Assembly: GCF_900116515.1 (NCBI RefSeq)
Contig: NZ_FPBA01000001.1
Span: forward strand, 124,001 to 188,000
Direction: 5' to 3'
From: Geodermatophilus amargosae
GTDB taxonomy: Bacteria; Actinomycetota; Actinomycetes; Mycobacteriales; Geodermatophilaceae
DNA: 64,000 nt
How positions within the stretch are numbered: the stretch's first letter is position 1; each line of letters begins with the position of its first letter. Positions 54,189 through 62,998 of the stretch are shown here, piece after piece. A program made the translations under genes and the position numbers. The notes under the pieces were generated by a model. The model saw nothing but the letters and a program-made list of their open reading frames with translations, made no database searches and was not told where the DNA came from.

Positions 54189-55240
54189 CGGAGGGACTGG
54201 CCACACCCGGCGCCGGGTGGCGGCGGGCCGACGGGCCGCCGGCGGAGCAGCGGGCGAAGCGGCGTCGCAAGGGGGGACGGCGCGGCGGCCGCGGGGGCGA
54301 GGTCCCCATGGTCGAGGACGCCGAGTTCACGTCCTACTACGGCCGCCCGATCATCAAGCCGCCGGTGTGGAAGTCACCCGACGTGCCGCTGTACCTCTTC
54401 CTCGGCGGGATGGCGGGGTCGTCGTCGATCATCGCCGCGGTCGCCGACGTCACCGGCCGGCCGTCGCTGACCCGCACCGCCCGGTTCACCGCCGGCGGCG
54501 GGGCGGTCGCCTCGGTGGTCTTCCTCATCCACGACCTCGGCCGGCCCGAGCGCTTCCTGCACATGCTGCGGGTGTTCAAGCCGACCTCGCCGCTGTCGGT
54601 CGGCTCCTACATCCTGGCGCCGTTCGGCGCGGCGGCCGGTGCGACGGCGGCCGTCGAGCTGCTGGGCTGGTTCCCGCGGCTCAAGCGGTTCGGCGGGGTG
54701 GTCTCGGCGCTGTTCGGCGGACCGCTGGCCACCTACACCGCGGTGCTGCTGGCCAACACCGCGGTGCCGTCCTGGCACGCGGCGCACGACCAGCTGCCGT
54801 ACGTCTTCGGTGGCTCGGCGATGGCGGCCGGCGGCGGCGTGACGATGGTCTTCACGCCGGTGGCGGAGGCCGGGCCCTCGCGGCGGACGGCGGTGGCCGG
54901 GGCGGCCATCGAGCTGGCCGCGATGCACCGGGTGGAGAGCGGGCACGGCATCGTCAGCGAGCCGTACCACGAGGGCCGGCCCGGGACGCTGCTGCGCATC
55001 GCCAAGGGCTGCACGGCGGCGGGCGCGCTGCTGACCGTCGCCGCCGGCCGGAACCGGGCCGGTGCGGTGGTGGCCGGGGCGCTGCTGGCGGCCGGGTCGC
55101 TGCTCACCCGCTTCGGCGTCTTCGAGGCCGGGCTCGTCTCCGCCAAGCACCCGAAGTACACCGTCGTCCCGCAGCGCGAGCGGCTGGCCGCCCGGGAGGC
55201 CGCGCGGCAGAACGGGCACGCGCCGAGCGTCACCCGCTGA
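54185..55240 (+). CDS. nrfD: NrfD/PsrC-family membrane subunit of formate dehydrogenase
   Basis: 351 residues from GTG at 54185 (GTGA overlap). A basic N-terminus (RRRKGGRRGGRGG) precedes a segment YYGRPIIKPPVWK and then about 7-8 transmembrane helices (LYLFLGGMAGSSSIIAAVAD, VVFLIHDLGRPERFLHMLR). This is the NrfD type, which passes electrons to quinone without heme. It makes this a quinone-linked formate dehydrogenase. An internal ATG at 54309 is an alternative start. Confidence 0.9.
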   Translation: MTEGLATPGAGWRRADGPPAEQRAKRRRKGGRRGGRGGEVPMVEDAEFTSYYGRPIIKPPVWKSPDVPLYLFLGGMAGSSSIIAAVADVTGRPSLTRTARFTAGGGAVASVVFLIHDLGRPERFLHMLRVFKPTSPLSVGSYILAPFGAAAGATAAVELLGWFPRLKRFGGVVSALFGGPLATYTAVLLANTAVPSWHAAHDQLPYVFGGSAMAAGGGVTMVFTPVAEAGPSRRTAVAGAAIELAAMHRVESGHGIVSEPYHEGRPGTLLRIAKGCTAAGALLTVAAGRNRAGAVVAGALLAAGSLLTRFGVFEAGLVSAKHPKYTVVPQRERLAAREAARQNGHAPSVTR

Positions 55241-55249
55241 GAGCGGCCT

Positions 55250-56092
55250 TCAGCGCCGAGGGCTCCTGGGCCGGTCGGCGAGGTGCTCGGCGTAGGTCCG
55301 CGGCGGGCGGCCGAGCAGGGCGGTGAGCACCCGGGGGCTGCCGGTGAACCCGTGCGCGCGGTAGGACGCGAACATCGCCCGCAGGCACCGGCGGGCGTAG
55401 CTGCCGTCGTCGGCCGGCGGGTCGACGTCGACGGCGGTCACCTCTCGGCCGAGGTGGGCACCGGCCAGCCGGGCGAGGTCGGGCGCGGTGAGCGCCTGCG
55501 GTCCGGCCGCCTCGAAGGTGCCGCTGTCCAGGCCGTCCTCGGTGAGCAGCACGGCCGCGGCCTCGGCGACGTCGCGCACGTCGACGAGGGACTGCGCCCG
55601 CTCCAGGCCCCACGGGCTGGGCAGCCGGCCGCTGCCGGCGGCGGCGCCCACCTGCGCGTCGAGGTTGTCGGCGTAGGCGCACGGCTGCAGCACCCGCCAG
55701 CGGGCGGCGGTCCCGGCGACGGCGTCGTCCAGCGCCTCCTCGACGCGGTCCTTGGCGGCGTGGTGCGGCATCGACCGCAGCTGTGGCCGCAGTACCGAGT
55801 GGTAGACCAGCCGCGTCGCACCGGCCTGCGCGGCGGCCCGCAGCACGGCGGGGGCGCCGGTCTCCTCGCGCGGGTCGAAGTTCGGCCAGACGAGGTACAG
55901 CGCGCGGGCGCCGGCCAGCGCGGGGGACAGGTCCCCGGTGAGGTCGGCGGCGACCACCTCGGCGCCCAGCGACTCGAGCTCCGGCCGCGGCCCGGGGGTG
56001 GCGACGACGGCGCGCACCTGCTCGCCGCGCGCCCGCAGCGCTCGGACGACCGCGGTCCCGGTGGGTCCGCCCGCGGCGGTCACGACGATCAC
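55250..56092 (-). CDS. NmrA-like NAD(P)-binding protein
   Basis: 280 residues from GTG at 56092. Rossmann start VIVVTAAGGPTGTAVVRALR (GxxGxxG with substituted first glycine region), then WPNFDPRE and AYADNLDAQ. Atypical SDR of the NmrA/HscARG kind, often a redox sensor or reductase on small substrates. Converges on the formate dehydrogenase operon with 9 bases between. Confidence 0.86.
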   Translation of the reverse strand: MIVVTAAGGPTGTAVVRALRARGEQVRAVVATPGPRPELESLGAEVVAADLTGDLSPALAGARALYLVWPNFDPREETGAPAVLRAAAQAGATRLVYHSVLRPQLRSMPHHAAKDRVEEALDDAVAGTAARWRVLQPCAYADNLDAQVGAAAGSGRLPSPWGLERAQSLVDVRDVAEAAAVLLTEDGLDSGTFEAAGPQALTAPDLARLAGAHLGREVTAVDVDPPADDGSYARRCLRAMFASYRAHGFTGSPRVLTALLGRPPRTYAEHLADRPRSPRR

Positions 56093-56124
56093 CGGTCCGA
56101 CCCTAGAGACCGGTGGCGCCCGGC

Positions 56125-58242
56125 TCAGGCGCCGGCGGGGTCCGCCGGCACCGAGGCGGGCACGTCCGTCGGTCCGGCGGCCGGCGGCCGGGGCCGGTCC
56201 TGCGGGTGCAGGCGGACGGCGACCAGCGCGACGTCGTCGTCGAGGTGGCCGTCGACCATGTGGTGGACGAGCACGTCGCACAGCTCCTGCAGTGGCCGGT
56301 CGCCGAAGTCGGCCAGCGCCGCGGCGAGCCGGGCGGTCCCGGCGTCGAGGTCGGCGTCGCGGCGCTCGACCAGGCCGTCGGTGTAGAGCAGCACGGTGGA
56401 GCCGCGCTCGAGCTCGACGACCGACTCGCGCCGGGGTGCCTCCGGGTCGACGCCGAGCAGCATGTCGGCGCGCTCGGTGGCGAGGAGCCGGACCTCGCCG
56501 CCGGGCGTGAGCAGGATCGGCGGCGTGTGCCCGGCGTTGGACCAGCGCATCCGGGTGGTGCCGCCCGCGATCTCGCTGCGCGTCTGCTCGAAGCGGGCGA
56601 CCGCGGCGGTGGCGAGGGTGCGGAAGCGCAGCAGCTCCATCGCGCGGTCGAGGTCGCTCAGCACCGCTGCGGGCCCGGCACCGGTGCTCAGTGCGATGCC
56701 GCGGACGAGGCTGCGGAGCTGGCCCATCGTCGCGGCGGCGGCGGAGTCGTGGCCGGCGACGTCGCCGATGACCAGCGTGGTGGCGCCGTCGGCCTGCAGG
56801 AACGCGTCGTACCAGTCGCCGCCGACGGCGGCCGCCTCCGCGGCGGGGAAGTAGCGGACGACGATCTCGGCGTGGTCGGGCTCCGGCGGTGCGGTGAGCA
56901 TCGAGTGCTGCAGCTGCAGGGCCAGCTGCCGCTGGGCGCCGTAGAGGCGGGCGTTGTCGAGGGCCATGCCGAGGCGCTCGGCGACGTCGCGCAGGGTGGT
57001 GACCTCGTCCGCGGTCGGCCCGCGGCCGTCGGTGTAGAGGAGCGACACCAGGCCCAGGGTCTGGCTGCGCCCGCGCAGGGGGAGGGCCAGCGCCGCAGTG
57101 GGTGCCAGACGGGACAGCAGCTCCTGCGGCTCCCCGGCCGGGGTGGTGGCCACCGCCTGCTCACCGGTCAGGTGCAGCGGCTCGCCGGTGGTGAGCGTCC
57201 GGACCACCGCGGGGATGCCGGCCAGCGCGGCCGCGCGGGACCGGGCGTAGCGCTGCAGCAGGTCGCGGGAGTCCTCGTCGGCGTGCCAGCTGCTCACGGC
57301 CCGGGTGTGGCCGTGCTCGTCGAGGACGCTGACGATGCACGCGTCGGCGAGCGCGGGGACGACCATCCGCGGCACCTGTCCGGTGGCGACGTCGGCGTCC
57401 ATCGACCCGGCCAGCTCGGTGCTGATGCGCGCCACGGTGAGCGTCCGCTCGGCGGTGCGGCGCAGCTCCTCCTGGGCGCGGACCCGGTCGGTGACCTCGA
57501 TGAAGTAGACCGACAGGCCGTCGGCCGTCGGCCAGGCACGCAGCTCGTACCAGCCGTCCAGCGGTGCGGGGTAGTGCGCCTCGAAGGACACCGGCTGGCC
57601 GGTCTCGACGGCGCGGCGGTAGCTCTCCTCGAACAGGGAGCTGACGGCGGCGGGGAAGGCGTCCCAGATGACCTCGCCCAGCAGGTCCTCGCGACGACGG
57701 CTCAGCAGCCGCTCGGCCTCGGCGTTGACGTGCGTGAAGCGCCAGCCGGGGCTCAGCGAGTAGAAGCCGGCCGGCATCGCCTCGAGGACCTCGGCCACGC
57801 CGAGGGCGTCGCCGCGCTGCTCGGTGACGTCGTAGGCGGCGCCGAGCAGCCGGGTGGCCACGCCGTCGACGCCGCTGAGCGCGCGACCCTGGGCCGACAC
57901 CCAGCGGATGGCGCCGCCGGGCAGGCAGATGCGGTAGAGCGCGCTGAAGTCGCCGCACCGGTCGATCGCGGTCTGCAGCGCGGCAGTGACCTCGGCGCGG
58001 TCGTCGGGGTGCAGCCGGGCGGTGAAGCCCTCGATGCTCCGCTCGAAGGTCGCGTCGTCGTAGCCGAAGAGCGCCACGAGGCGCTCGTCCCAGTCGAGCA
58101 CGCCGGTGACGAGGTCCCAGTCGAACGTGCCGATCCCGGCGGCCTGCATCGCCAGCTCACCGCGCAGCGACGTGGCCATCTCGTCGACGTGCCGGCGGGC
58201 CGGGGCGCTCCCCAGCGGCCGGGTCTGTCCTGCGTCCCCCAC
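56125..58242 (-). CDS. PAS-PAS-GAF-SpoIIE (PP2C) phosphatase
   Basis: 705 residues from GTG at 58242. Two PAS domains (residues about 35-150 and 155-280), a GAF domain (about 285-450), then the PP2C domain: GGDWYDAFL, IGDVAGHDSAAAATMGQLRS, MRWSNAGHTPPILL and DDDVALVAVRL. It dephosphorylates an anti-anti-sigma factor (SpoIIAA type) in response to a signal sensed by PAS or GAF. The upstream start is uncertain. Confidence 0.9.
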   Translation of the reverse strand: MGDAGQTRPLGSAPARRHVDEMATSLRGELAMQAAGIGTFDWDLVTGVLDWDERLVALFGYDDATFERSIEGFTARLHPDDRAEVTAALQTAIDRCGDFSALYRICLPGGAIRWVSAQGRALSGVDGVATRLLGAAYDVTEQRGDALGVAEVLEAMPAGFYSLSPGWRFTHVNAEAERLLSRRREDLLGEVIWDAFPAAVSSLFEESYRRAVETGQPVSFEAHYPAPLDGWYELRAWPTADGLSVYFIEVTDRVRAQEELRRTAERTLTVARISTELAGSMDADVATGQVPRMVVPALADACIVSVLDEHGHTRAVSSWHADEDSRDLLQRYARSRAAALAGIPAVVRTLTTGEPLHLTGEQAVATTPAGEPQELLSRLAPTAALALPLRGRSQTLGLVSLLYTDGRGPTADEVTTLRDVAERLGMALDNARLYGAQRQLALQLQHSMLTAPPEPDHAEIVVRYFPAAEAAAVGGDWYDAFLQADGATTLVIGDVAGHDSAAAATMGQLRSLVRGIALSTGAGPAAVLSDLDRAMELLRFRTLATAAVARFEQTRSEIAGGTTRMRWSNAGHTPPILLTPGGEVRLLATERADMLLGVDPEAPRRESVVELERGSTVLLYTDGLVERRDADLDAGTARLAAALADFGDRPLQELCDVLVHHMVDGHLDDDVALVAVRLHPQDRPRPPAAGPTDVPASVPADPAGA

Positions 58243-58441
58243 TGTGCCCTTCCCGGTCACGCACCACGTCGCGGGTGAGCCCGTCCCGGTGGCTGGAGAC
58301 GTGGTCGCTCCATGTGTACCCGGCCGATCCGTTGTGGGCAATCCACCCGGCACGGATCACACGTCGGCCGATGTCTCGCCGTCCGCTCTCCGGGTACTAC
58401 TCCAGCAGACCACGGGGGCCGTCCGTTCGGCTGGGGGACAC

Positions 58442-58840
58442 GTGCCGTGGTGGGTGTGGGCGCTGGTGCTGTGGGCGGTCCTCGGAACCGCCCTGGCGGT
58501 CAGCGTGGGCAAGGTGGTCGAGGCGGCCGATCGGCGTGAGCTGCGGGGCCAGCGGCCGGCCTGCGAGGACGATGAGGAGGCCTCGCCCGGGAGGGGCGCA
58601 AGGCGTCCTGAGCGTCGCGTCCCCACGCTGCCGTCCTGCGGAGCGCTCCGTAGCCTGACCGTGCCGAGGCGTCACCACGGGCGCCGGGGGAACGGCAGGA
58701 GGTCGCGTGGCGTGGTGGATGTGGTTGCTGATCGGGTGGCCGGCGGTGGCGTTCGGTGCGGCCGTCGCCATCGGCAGGGCGATCCGGATGGCGGAGCGGC
58801 GCGAACACCGCCGGCGTCGCACCGGCGAGGACTTCGATGA
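58442..58840 (+). CDS. Small membrane protein (related to next gene), 3' end uncertain
   Basis: From GTG at 58442: one transmembrane helix PWWVWALVLWAVLGTALAVS, then basic residues. The same pattern (WW-x-W, helix, AERRE-like end) recurs in the gene at 58707. The open frame continues to 58840, overlapping that gene and losing natural composition after about residue 60, so an internal frameshift is possible. Confidence 0.4.
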   Translation: MPWWVWALVLWAVLGTALAVSVGKVVEAADRRELRGQRPACEDDEEASPGRGARRPERRVPTLPSCGALRSLTVPRRHHGRRGNGRRSRGVVDVVADRVAGGGVRCGRRHRQGDPDGGAARTPPASHRRGLR

Positions 58841-58862
58841 CGCCGACTGGGACGTGGCGTGA
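58707..58862 (+). CDS. Small membrane protein, 51 residues
   Basis: GTG at 58707 follows GCAGGAGGTCGC, a strong ribosome site. MAWWMWLLIGWPAVAFGAAV is a transmembrane helix; the tail (GRAIRMAERREHRRRR then GEDFDDADWDVA) is basic then acidic. Too short to assign to a family. Probably a tandem paralogue of the gene at 58442. Confidence 0.55.
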   Translation: MAWWMWLLIGWPAVAFGAAVAIGRAIRMAERREHRRRRTGEDFDDADWDVA

Positions 58863-58940
58863 CCGCCCTCGGCGGTGAGACCGGTCAGTCGGTCGGACCG
58901 AGGATCCTGGCGCGGCGGTCAACGCACCACGCGTGGGGCC

Positions 58941-59507
58941 TCACCCGGGTGGGACCGCCGCGCCGACGGCGGTCTGCTGTGCGGCGAGCACCAGCAGGAC
59001 GGTCGATGCCGAGGCGAGCACACCGACGCCGACGACGACCGCCAGGACGACGCCGGCACCGCCCGCGGTGCGCCGGGTTCCGGCCCAGGCGACCACCCCC
59101 GGGCGGGCGAGCAGCACGAGTCGCAGCACCGGGCCGGTCAGGAGGGCGAGGCCCAGCCCGAGCGCCAGGACGTCGGCGGTCGACAGGGCGCCGCCGGACG
59201 CGTCTAGGCACACCACCAGCAGCAGGACGCCGCACAGGACGGCGTCGGCGCAGGACGCCGGCACCAGCGGGGCGCTGCGCAAGTGGCGCAGCAGCAACAG
59301 CCCGCCGAGCACCTGCGCCGCGCCCAGGGCGCTGATGCCGAGGACGGCGACCGCCGCGGGACCGAGGTCCTCGAGTCCGGAGCCTGAGACGGCCACGTCC
59401 ACGCTCTGCCAGACCACGCCACCCAGGTAGAGGCCGCCCTGGAGGAACGCCAGCAGTGCGGCCGCGGTCGCGGCGCCCGGGCGGGTGGCCGCCGTCGGGG
59501 AGTCCAC
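58941..59507 (-). CDS. Hypothetical membrane protein
   Basis: 188 residues from GTG at 59507 with CAGGAGG upstream. Five hydrophobic segments: AALLAFLQGGLYLGGVV, AVAVLGISALGAAQVLGG, ADAVLCGVLLLVVCL, ALGLGLALLTGPVLRLV, GVVLAVVVGVGVLAS. Family not recognised. Confidence 0.65.
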   Translation of the reverse strand: MDSPTAATRPGAATAAALLAFLQGGLYLGGVVWQSVDVAVSGSGLEDLGPAAVAVLGISALGAAQVLGGLLLLRHLRSAPLVPASCADAVLCGVLLLVVCLDASGGALSTADVLALGLGLALLTGPVLRLVLLARPGVVAWAGTRRTAGGAGVVLAVVVGVGVLASASTVLLVLAAQQTAVGAAVPPG

Positions 59508-59569
59508 GGATCGCCTCCTGGTCGCGACGGCACCGTACGCAGCCGCCCGGCCGCAGAGGATCACCGCGA

Positions 59570-60681
59570 GCCCGCGGGCCGTCAACGGGCTGCGGCGCGC
59601 AGGGCTGGAGGAGCCCGGCCCGGGTCTCGGCGGTCAGGGCGGTGCGCACGGCGGCGTCGACGGTGGCGGAGAACCCGGGGTCGGCCTCGGGGCAGGCGAG
59701 GACCGCGTCGACCATCTCCAGGTGGACGTCGTCGGTGACGACGACGCTGTCGTGATCACCTGCCGGGAGAAGGTGGCCGGCGCGTCCGGGTTCAGCCGCG
59801 GGTAGGTGGCCGAGGAGACCATCACGAACGGCTCGGCGTCGGAGCGGGCCAGCTCGCCGAAGGCGGCCACCTGCTCGCTGACAGCGGTGGTGACCGGATC
59901 GGTGACGCCGGCGACCTCGTCGGTGTTGGCGTCGACCGGGCCCAGCCCCGGGAAGTGCTGCAGCGTGGGGGTGACGCCGTGGGCGGCCAGCCCGTCGGCC
60001 ACCGCGTGCACGTGGGGGACGACGTCGGCCGCGGTGCTGCCGTACTGGCGGCCGAAGGCGCCGATCGGGTCGGTGGCCGCCTCGCTGCCGGCCGGGACGG
60101 CGTCCGCGACCGGCACGAGGTCGAGGGTGACCCCGGCCGAGGCGAGCTGGGCGCCGAGGGTGCCGGCGAGCGCAGTGACTGATCGGGCGGCAGCTGCCCC
60201 TGCTCGTCGGCGGCCGGCAGCCGGTCGAGGCCGGGACCCTGCAGCGCCTGCACCTGACCGCCCTCCCGGTCGGCGGCGACCCAGGGGCGCGGTCCCGGTG
60301 CGTCGGAGGCCCAGCGGACGGTGACGGCGGCGAGATCGGCAGCCGGTGCCCGCGAGCGGCCGCCGAGGAAGACGCCTCCCACGCCGTCGGCGAGCAGGTC
60401 GTCGCCGGGGAAGAGGTCGTCGAGCTCCACGCCGACGACGAACAACTGGGCCACCTGCGCGCGGCAGTCCATCCTGGCGAGGGCCGCGTCCACCGCTGCT
60501 CGACCGGGGCCTCGGCCCGGGGCGATGTCGTCGCGTACGGGCTCGTCGTGGTGGTCGCTGCCGAGGTGGTGCTCGCCCGCGTGCTCGGGGACGGGTCCTC
60601 TGCCGGCCCGGAGCAGGCAGTCGGGAGCAGGCAGACGAGCGCGACGGGGTGGCCGCTCGGGACCCGGGCGGATAGGCGCAT
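59570..60681 (-). pseudogene. GH3-family (NagZ-like) lipoprotein, frameshifted
   Basis: Start ATG 60681 gives a lipoprotein signal (VALVCLLPTACSGPAED; lipobox LPTAC). The frame changes at about 60490 (to RMDCRAQVAQLFVVGVELDDLF, then VAADREGGQVQALQGPGLD), at about 60190 (to VTALAGTLGAQLASAGVTLD, HFPGLGPVDANTDE) and at about 59760 (to VVVTDDVHLEMVDAV). These are ordered pieces of the GH3 N-acetylglucosaminidase fold, so at least three indels have broken the gene. Left end approximate. Confidence 0.8.
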
Positions 60682-60774
60682 CGGGCTCCTCGGTGCCGCA
60701 GGGAGGCGACGTCGACGGCGGTGTCCCCAGTGTGCCGACCCCGGAGGACGTCCTCCGCACGGCACCATGGGCCG

Positions 60775-61485
60775 GTGCGGACGACATGGCTGAGGGCGGG
60801 CGTGCTCCTCGCCGTCCTCGCCGCCGGCACCGTCGTCGCGCTGACCGTGGAGCTGCCCGACGTCGCCGCGCTGCGGCGCTGGGTGGCGGGCGCCGGCGCG
60901 GCGGGGCTGGTGCTGCTGGCCCTCGCCAAGGGCGCCCTGCTGGTCGGGCCGGTGCCGCGGTCGGCGCTGTGCGTGCTGCTCGGCGTCGTCCTGGGGTTCT
61001 GGACGGGGCTCGCGGTGTCCCTGGCGGGCGGGATGCTCGGCGCGCTCGCCGCCTTCGGCCTGTCCCGGTCGCTGGGGCGCGAGACCGCCGTCCGGCTGGC
61101 CGGCCCGCGGCTGGCGGCGGTCGACCGGGCGGTCGCCGGCCGCGGGTTCGTCGCCGTCCTCGTCGCCCGCGTGCTGCCGGTGATGCCGTACAGCGTGCTG
61201 AGCCACGCGGCGGGGCTGTCGGCCGTGCCGCTCGGGGCCTACGCGGCGGGGACCGCGCTGGGGCTGGTGCCCACCACCGTGCTGCAGGTGGGGGTGGGCG
61301 CCTCGGTGCCAGGACTGACCGCATGGGCCGCGCGCGCCGGGTCGCCGGTGGGGGTGGCCGGCGCGTCGGTGGTCGTCGTCGCGGTGGCGGGCCTGGTGTG
61401 GTGGCGGTCGCGGTGCGAGGACCCGGGAGTGCGCGGACGCGGCTCGTCGACCGCCCGTCGCGGTCGGGCCGGGACGTCGTCATGA
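60775..61485 (+). CDS. TVP38/TMEM64 (VTT) family membrane protein
   Basis: 236 residues from GTG at 60775. VTT core: LLALAKGALLVGPVPRSALCVLLGVVLGFWTGLAVSLAGG and LVARVLPVMPYSVLSHAAGLSAVPLGAYAAGTALGLVPTT, as two pairs of helices. Similar fold to the DedA protein at 47415 but a different subgroup. Divergent from the GH3 pseudogene. Confidence 0.85.
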   Translation: MRTTWLRAGVLLAVLAAGTVVALTVELPDVAALRRWVAGAGAAGLVLLALAKGALLVGPVPRSALCVLLGVVLGFWTGLAVSLAGGMLGALAAFGLSRSLGRETAVRLAGPRLAAVDRAVAGRGFVAVLVARVLPVMPYSVLSHAAGLSAVPLGAYAAGTALGLVPTTVLQVGVGASVPGLTAWAARAGSPVGVAGASVVVVAVAGLVWWRSRCEDPGVRGRGSSTARRGRAGTSS

Positions 61486-61691
61486 GCGCCTTGTTCCCGA
61501 TCGAGTAGGACGGGCACTGCCTGGCTGTCCGCCGCCCCGCTCCCTGTCGTCGGCCGCTCGAGCGCCGCCGACGGCGACCACGAGCAGTCACCGAGCCACC
61601 GGCTCATCCGTTTACGGAGGGTCACGGGCACGCGGGTCGAGGTGTCCCGGCGGTGCCGTCCCCGTCCCACGGGCGTGAGGTCGTCGCGCTC

Positions 61692-61720
61692 GGCGGGGAC
61701 CCGTCCTTAGGGTCCCCGCC
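61692..61720. promoter_or_regulatory. Perfect hairpin ending at the acyltransferase start codon
   Basis: GGCGGGGACC pairs exactly with GGTCCCCGCC across a 9-base loop; the next base is the A of ATG. It may be a terminator for the upstream gene or block ribosome access. Confidence 0.55.
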
Positions 61721-62799
61721 ATGTTGCTGCGGCTTCCGGGCTCCTCCCGGCAAGCCGTCCGCCCTGCTCACCACACGCCGGGGACGGACGTCCGGCTGCT
61801 ACCCCGACTCACCGCCCTCCGGGCCTTCGCCGCGCTGTCCGTCTTCATCTACCACCTGGAGTTCGAGGGGGTCGTGTCGATCCCCGGGAGGTGGACGGAG
61901 CTCGGGTTCTTGGGGTGGCGTTCTTCTTCGTCCTGTCGGGGTTCGTCCTGGCGTGGGGCACCCGGCCGGACCTCCCGGCGCGGACCTTCTGGCGTCGTCG
62001 CTTCGCCCGCGTCTACCCCAGCGACTTCGTCATGCTCGCCGTCGCCATGGCGGTGCCCGTCGTGCCCGTGCACCGGGACGCGGAGGCGGCTCTCGCCAAC
62101 GCGTTCCTGATCCGGGCATGGTGGAGGGCCGACGACGTCGCCTACGGGATGAACGGCGTCTCCTGGTCGCTGAGCTGCGAGGCGTTCTTCTACGCCGTGT
62201 TCCCGCTCGCCGTGCTCGTCGTCCGTCGGTTGCCTGGTGGTTTGTCATGGTCCCTGGTGGCCCTGGGCCTGGGCCTCGCCGTGATCGCGTACCTGGCGCG
62301 TCCGGGCCTGGCCGACCACCTGCCGTTGGTCCGTGTGAGCGAGTTCCTCCTCGGACTGCTGGCCGGCATCGCCGTCCGGGACGGCTGGCGGCCCCGCGTG
62401 CCCGGCGTGGCCGCCGCGGCCGCGTTGACGGTGGGACTGGCTGCGGCCTCGGTGCTCCCACCCGTGGTGAGCAACGCAGTCGTGGCCGTGCCCTTCCTGC
62501 TCGTCGTGCTGCACATGACCGGCCGCGACCTCGACGGCCGGTCGGGCTGGCTGCCGAGCCGGGTGCTGGTCTTCGCCGGTGAGGCGTCCTTCGCCTTCTA
62601 CCTCGTGCACGAGCTGGTCATCGTCAACCTCGCGCCGGTCCTGCCCGACGCCCGGGCGGTTCAGGTGGCCGTCATCAGCGCCGCCGCGGTGGTCGCCGCC
62701 GTCATGTTGCACCTGGTGGTGGAGCGGCTGTGCAACCGGCTCCTCCGCGACCGTTCGCCGAGCCTCGCGCTCGCCACACCCACCCACGAAACCCGCTGA
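61721..62799 (+). pseudogene. Acyltransferase 3 (OafA-like), one frameshift
   Basis: Frame one reads RLTALRAFAALSVFIYHLEF, the family start with histidine, to TELGFLG; after a lost base at about 61913 in GGGGTGGCG the next frame carries on VAFFFVLSGFVLAWGTRPD to the end. Ten helices in all. It would transfer an O-acyl group to a glycan. If the base is missing only from the assembly, it is an intact 360-residue protein. Confidence 0.75.
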
Positions 62800-62998
62800 C
62801 CCCGACGGTGCCGGAAGCCCACGCGGCATGGACGTCGACGAGCAGTTGATCATTCCCCGGACGCATCGCCCGCCTCACGAGTGTCCACGCCGGCCGAGGA
62901 ACATCCTCGGCCGGGCTGTTGGAGCTGGGCCGCGCCGCCGCCCATCGGCAGTCCGTGCGTGACGAGTCGGGCCGCCCGACCCCGACCCGTGTCGGGTC

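Noticed and set aside
58885-61206. 773-codon minus-strand open frame over the GH3 region
   Set aside because: Only short stretches resemble proteins and they are pieces of GH3 in mixed frames plus antisense of the VTT gene.
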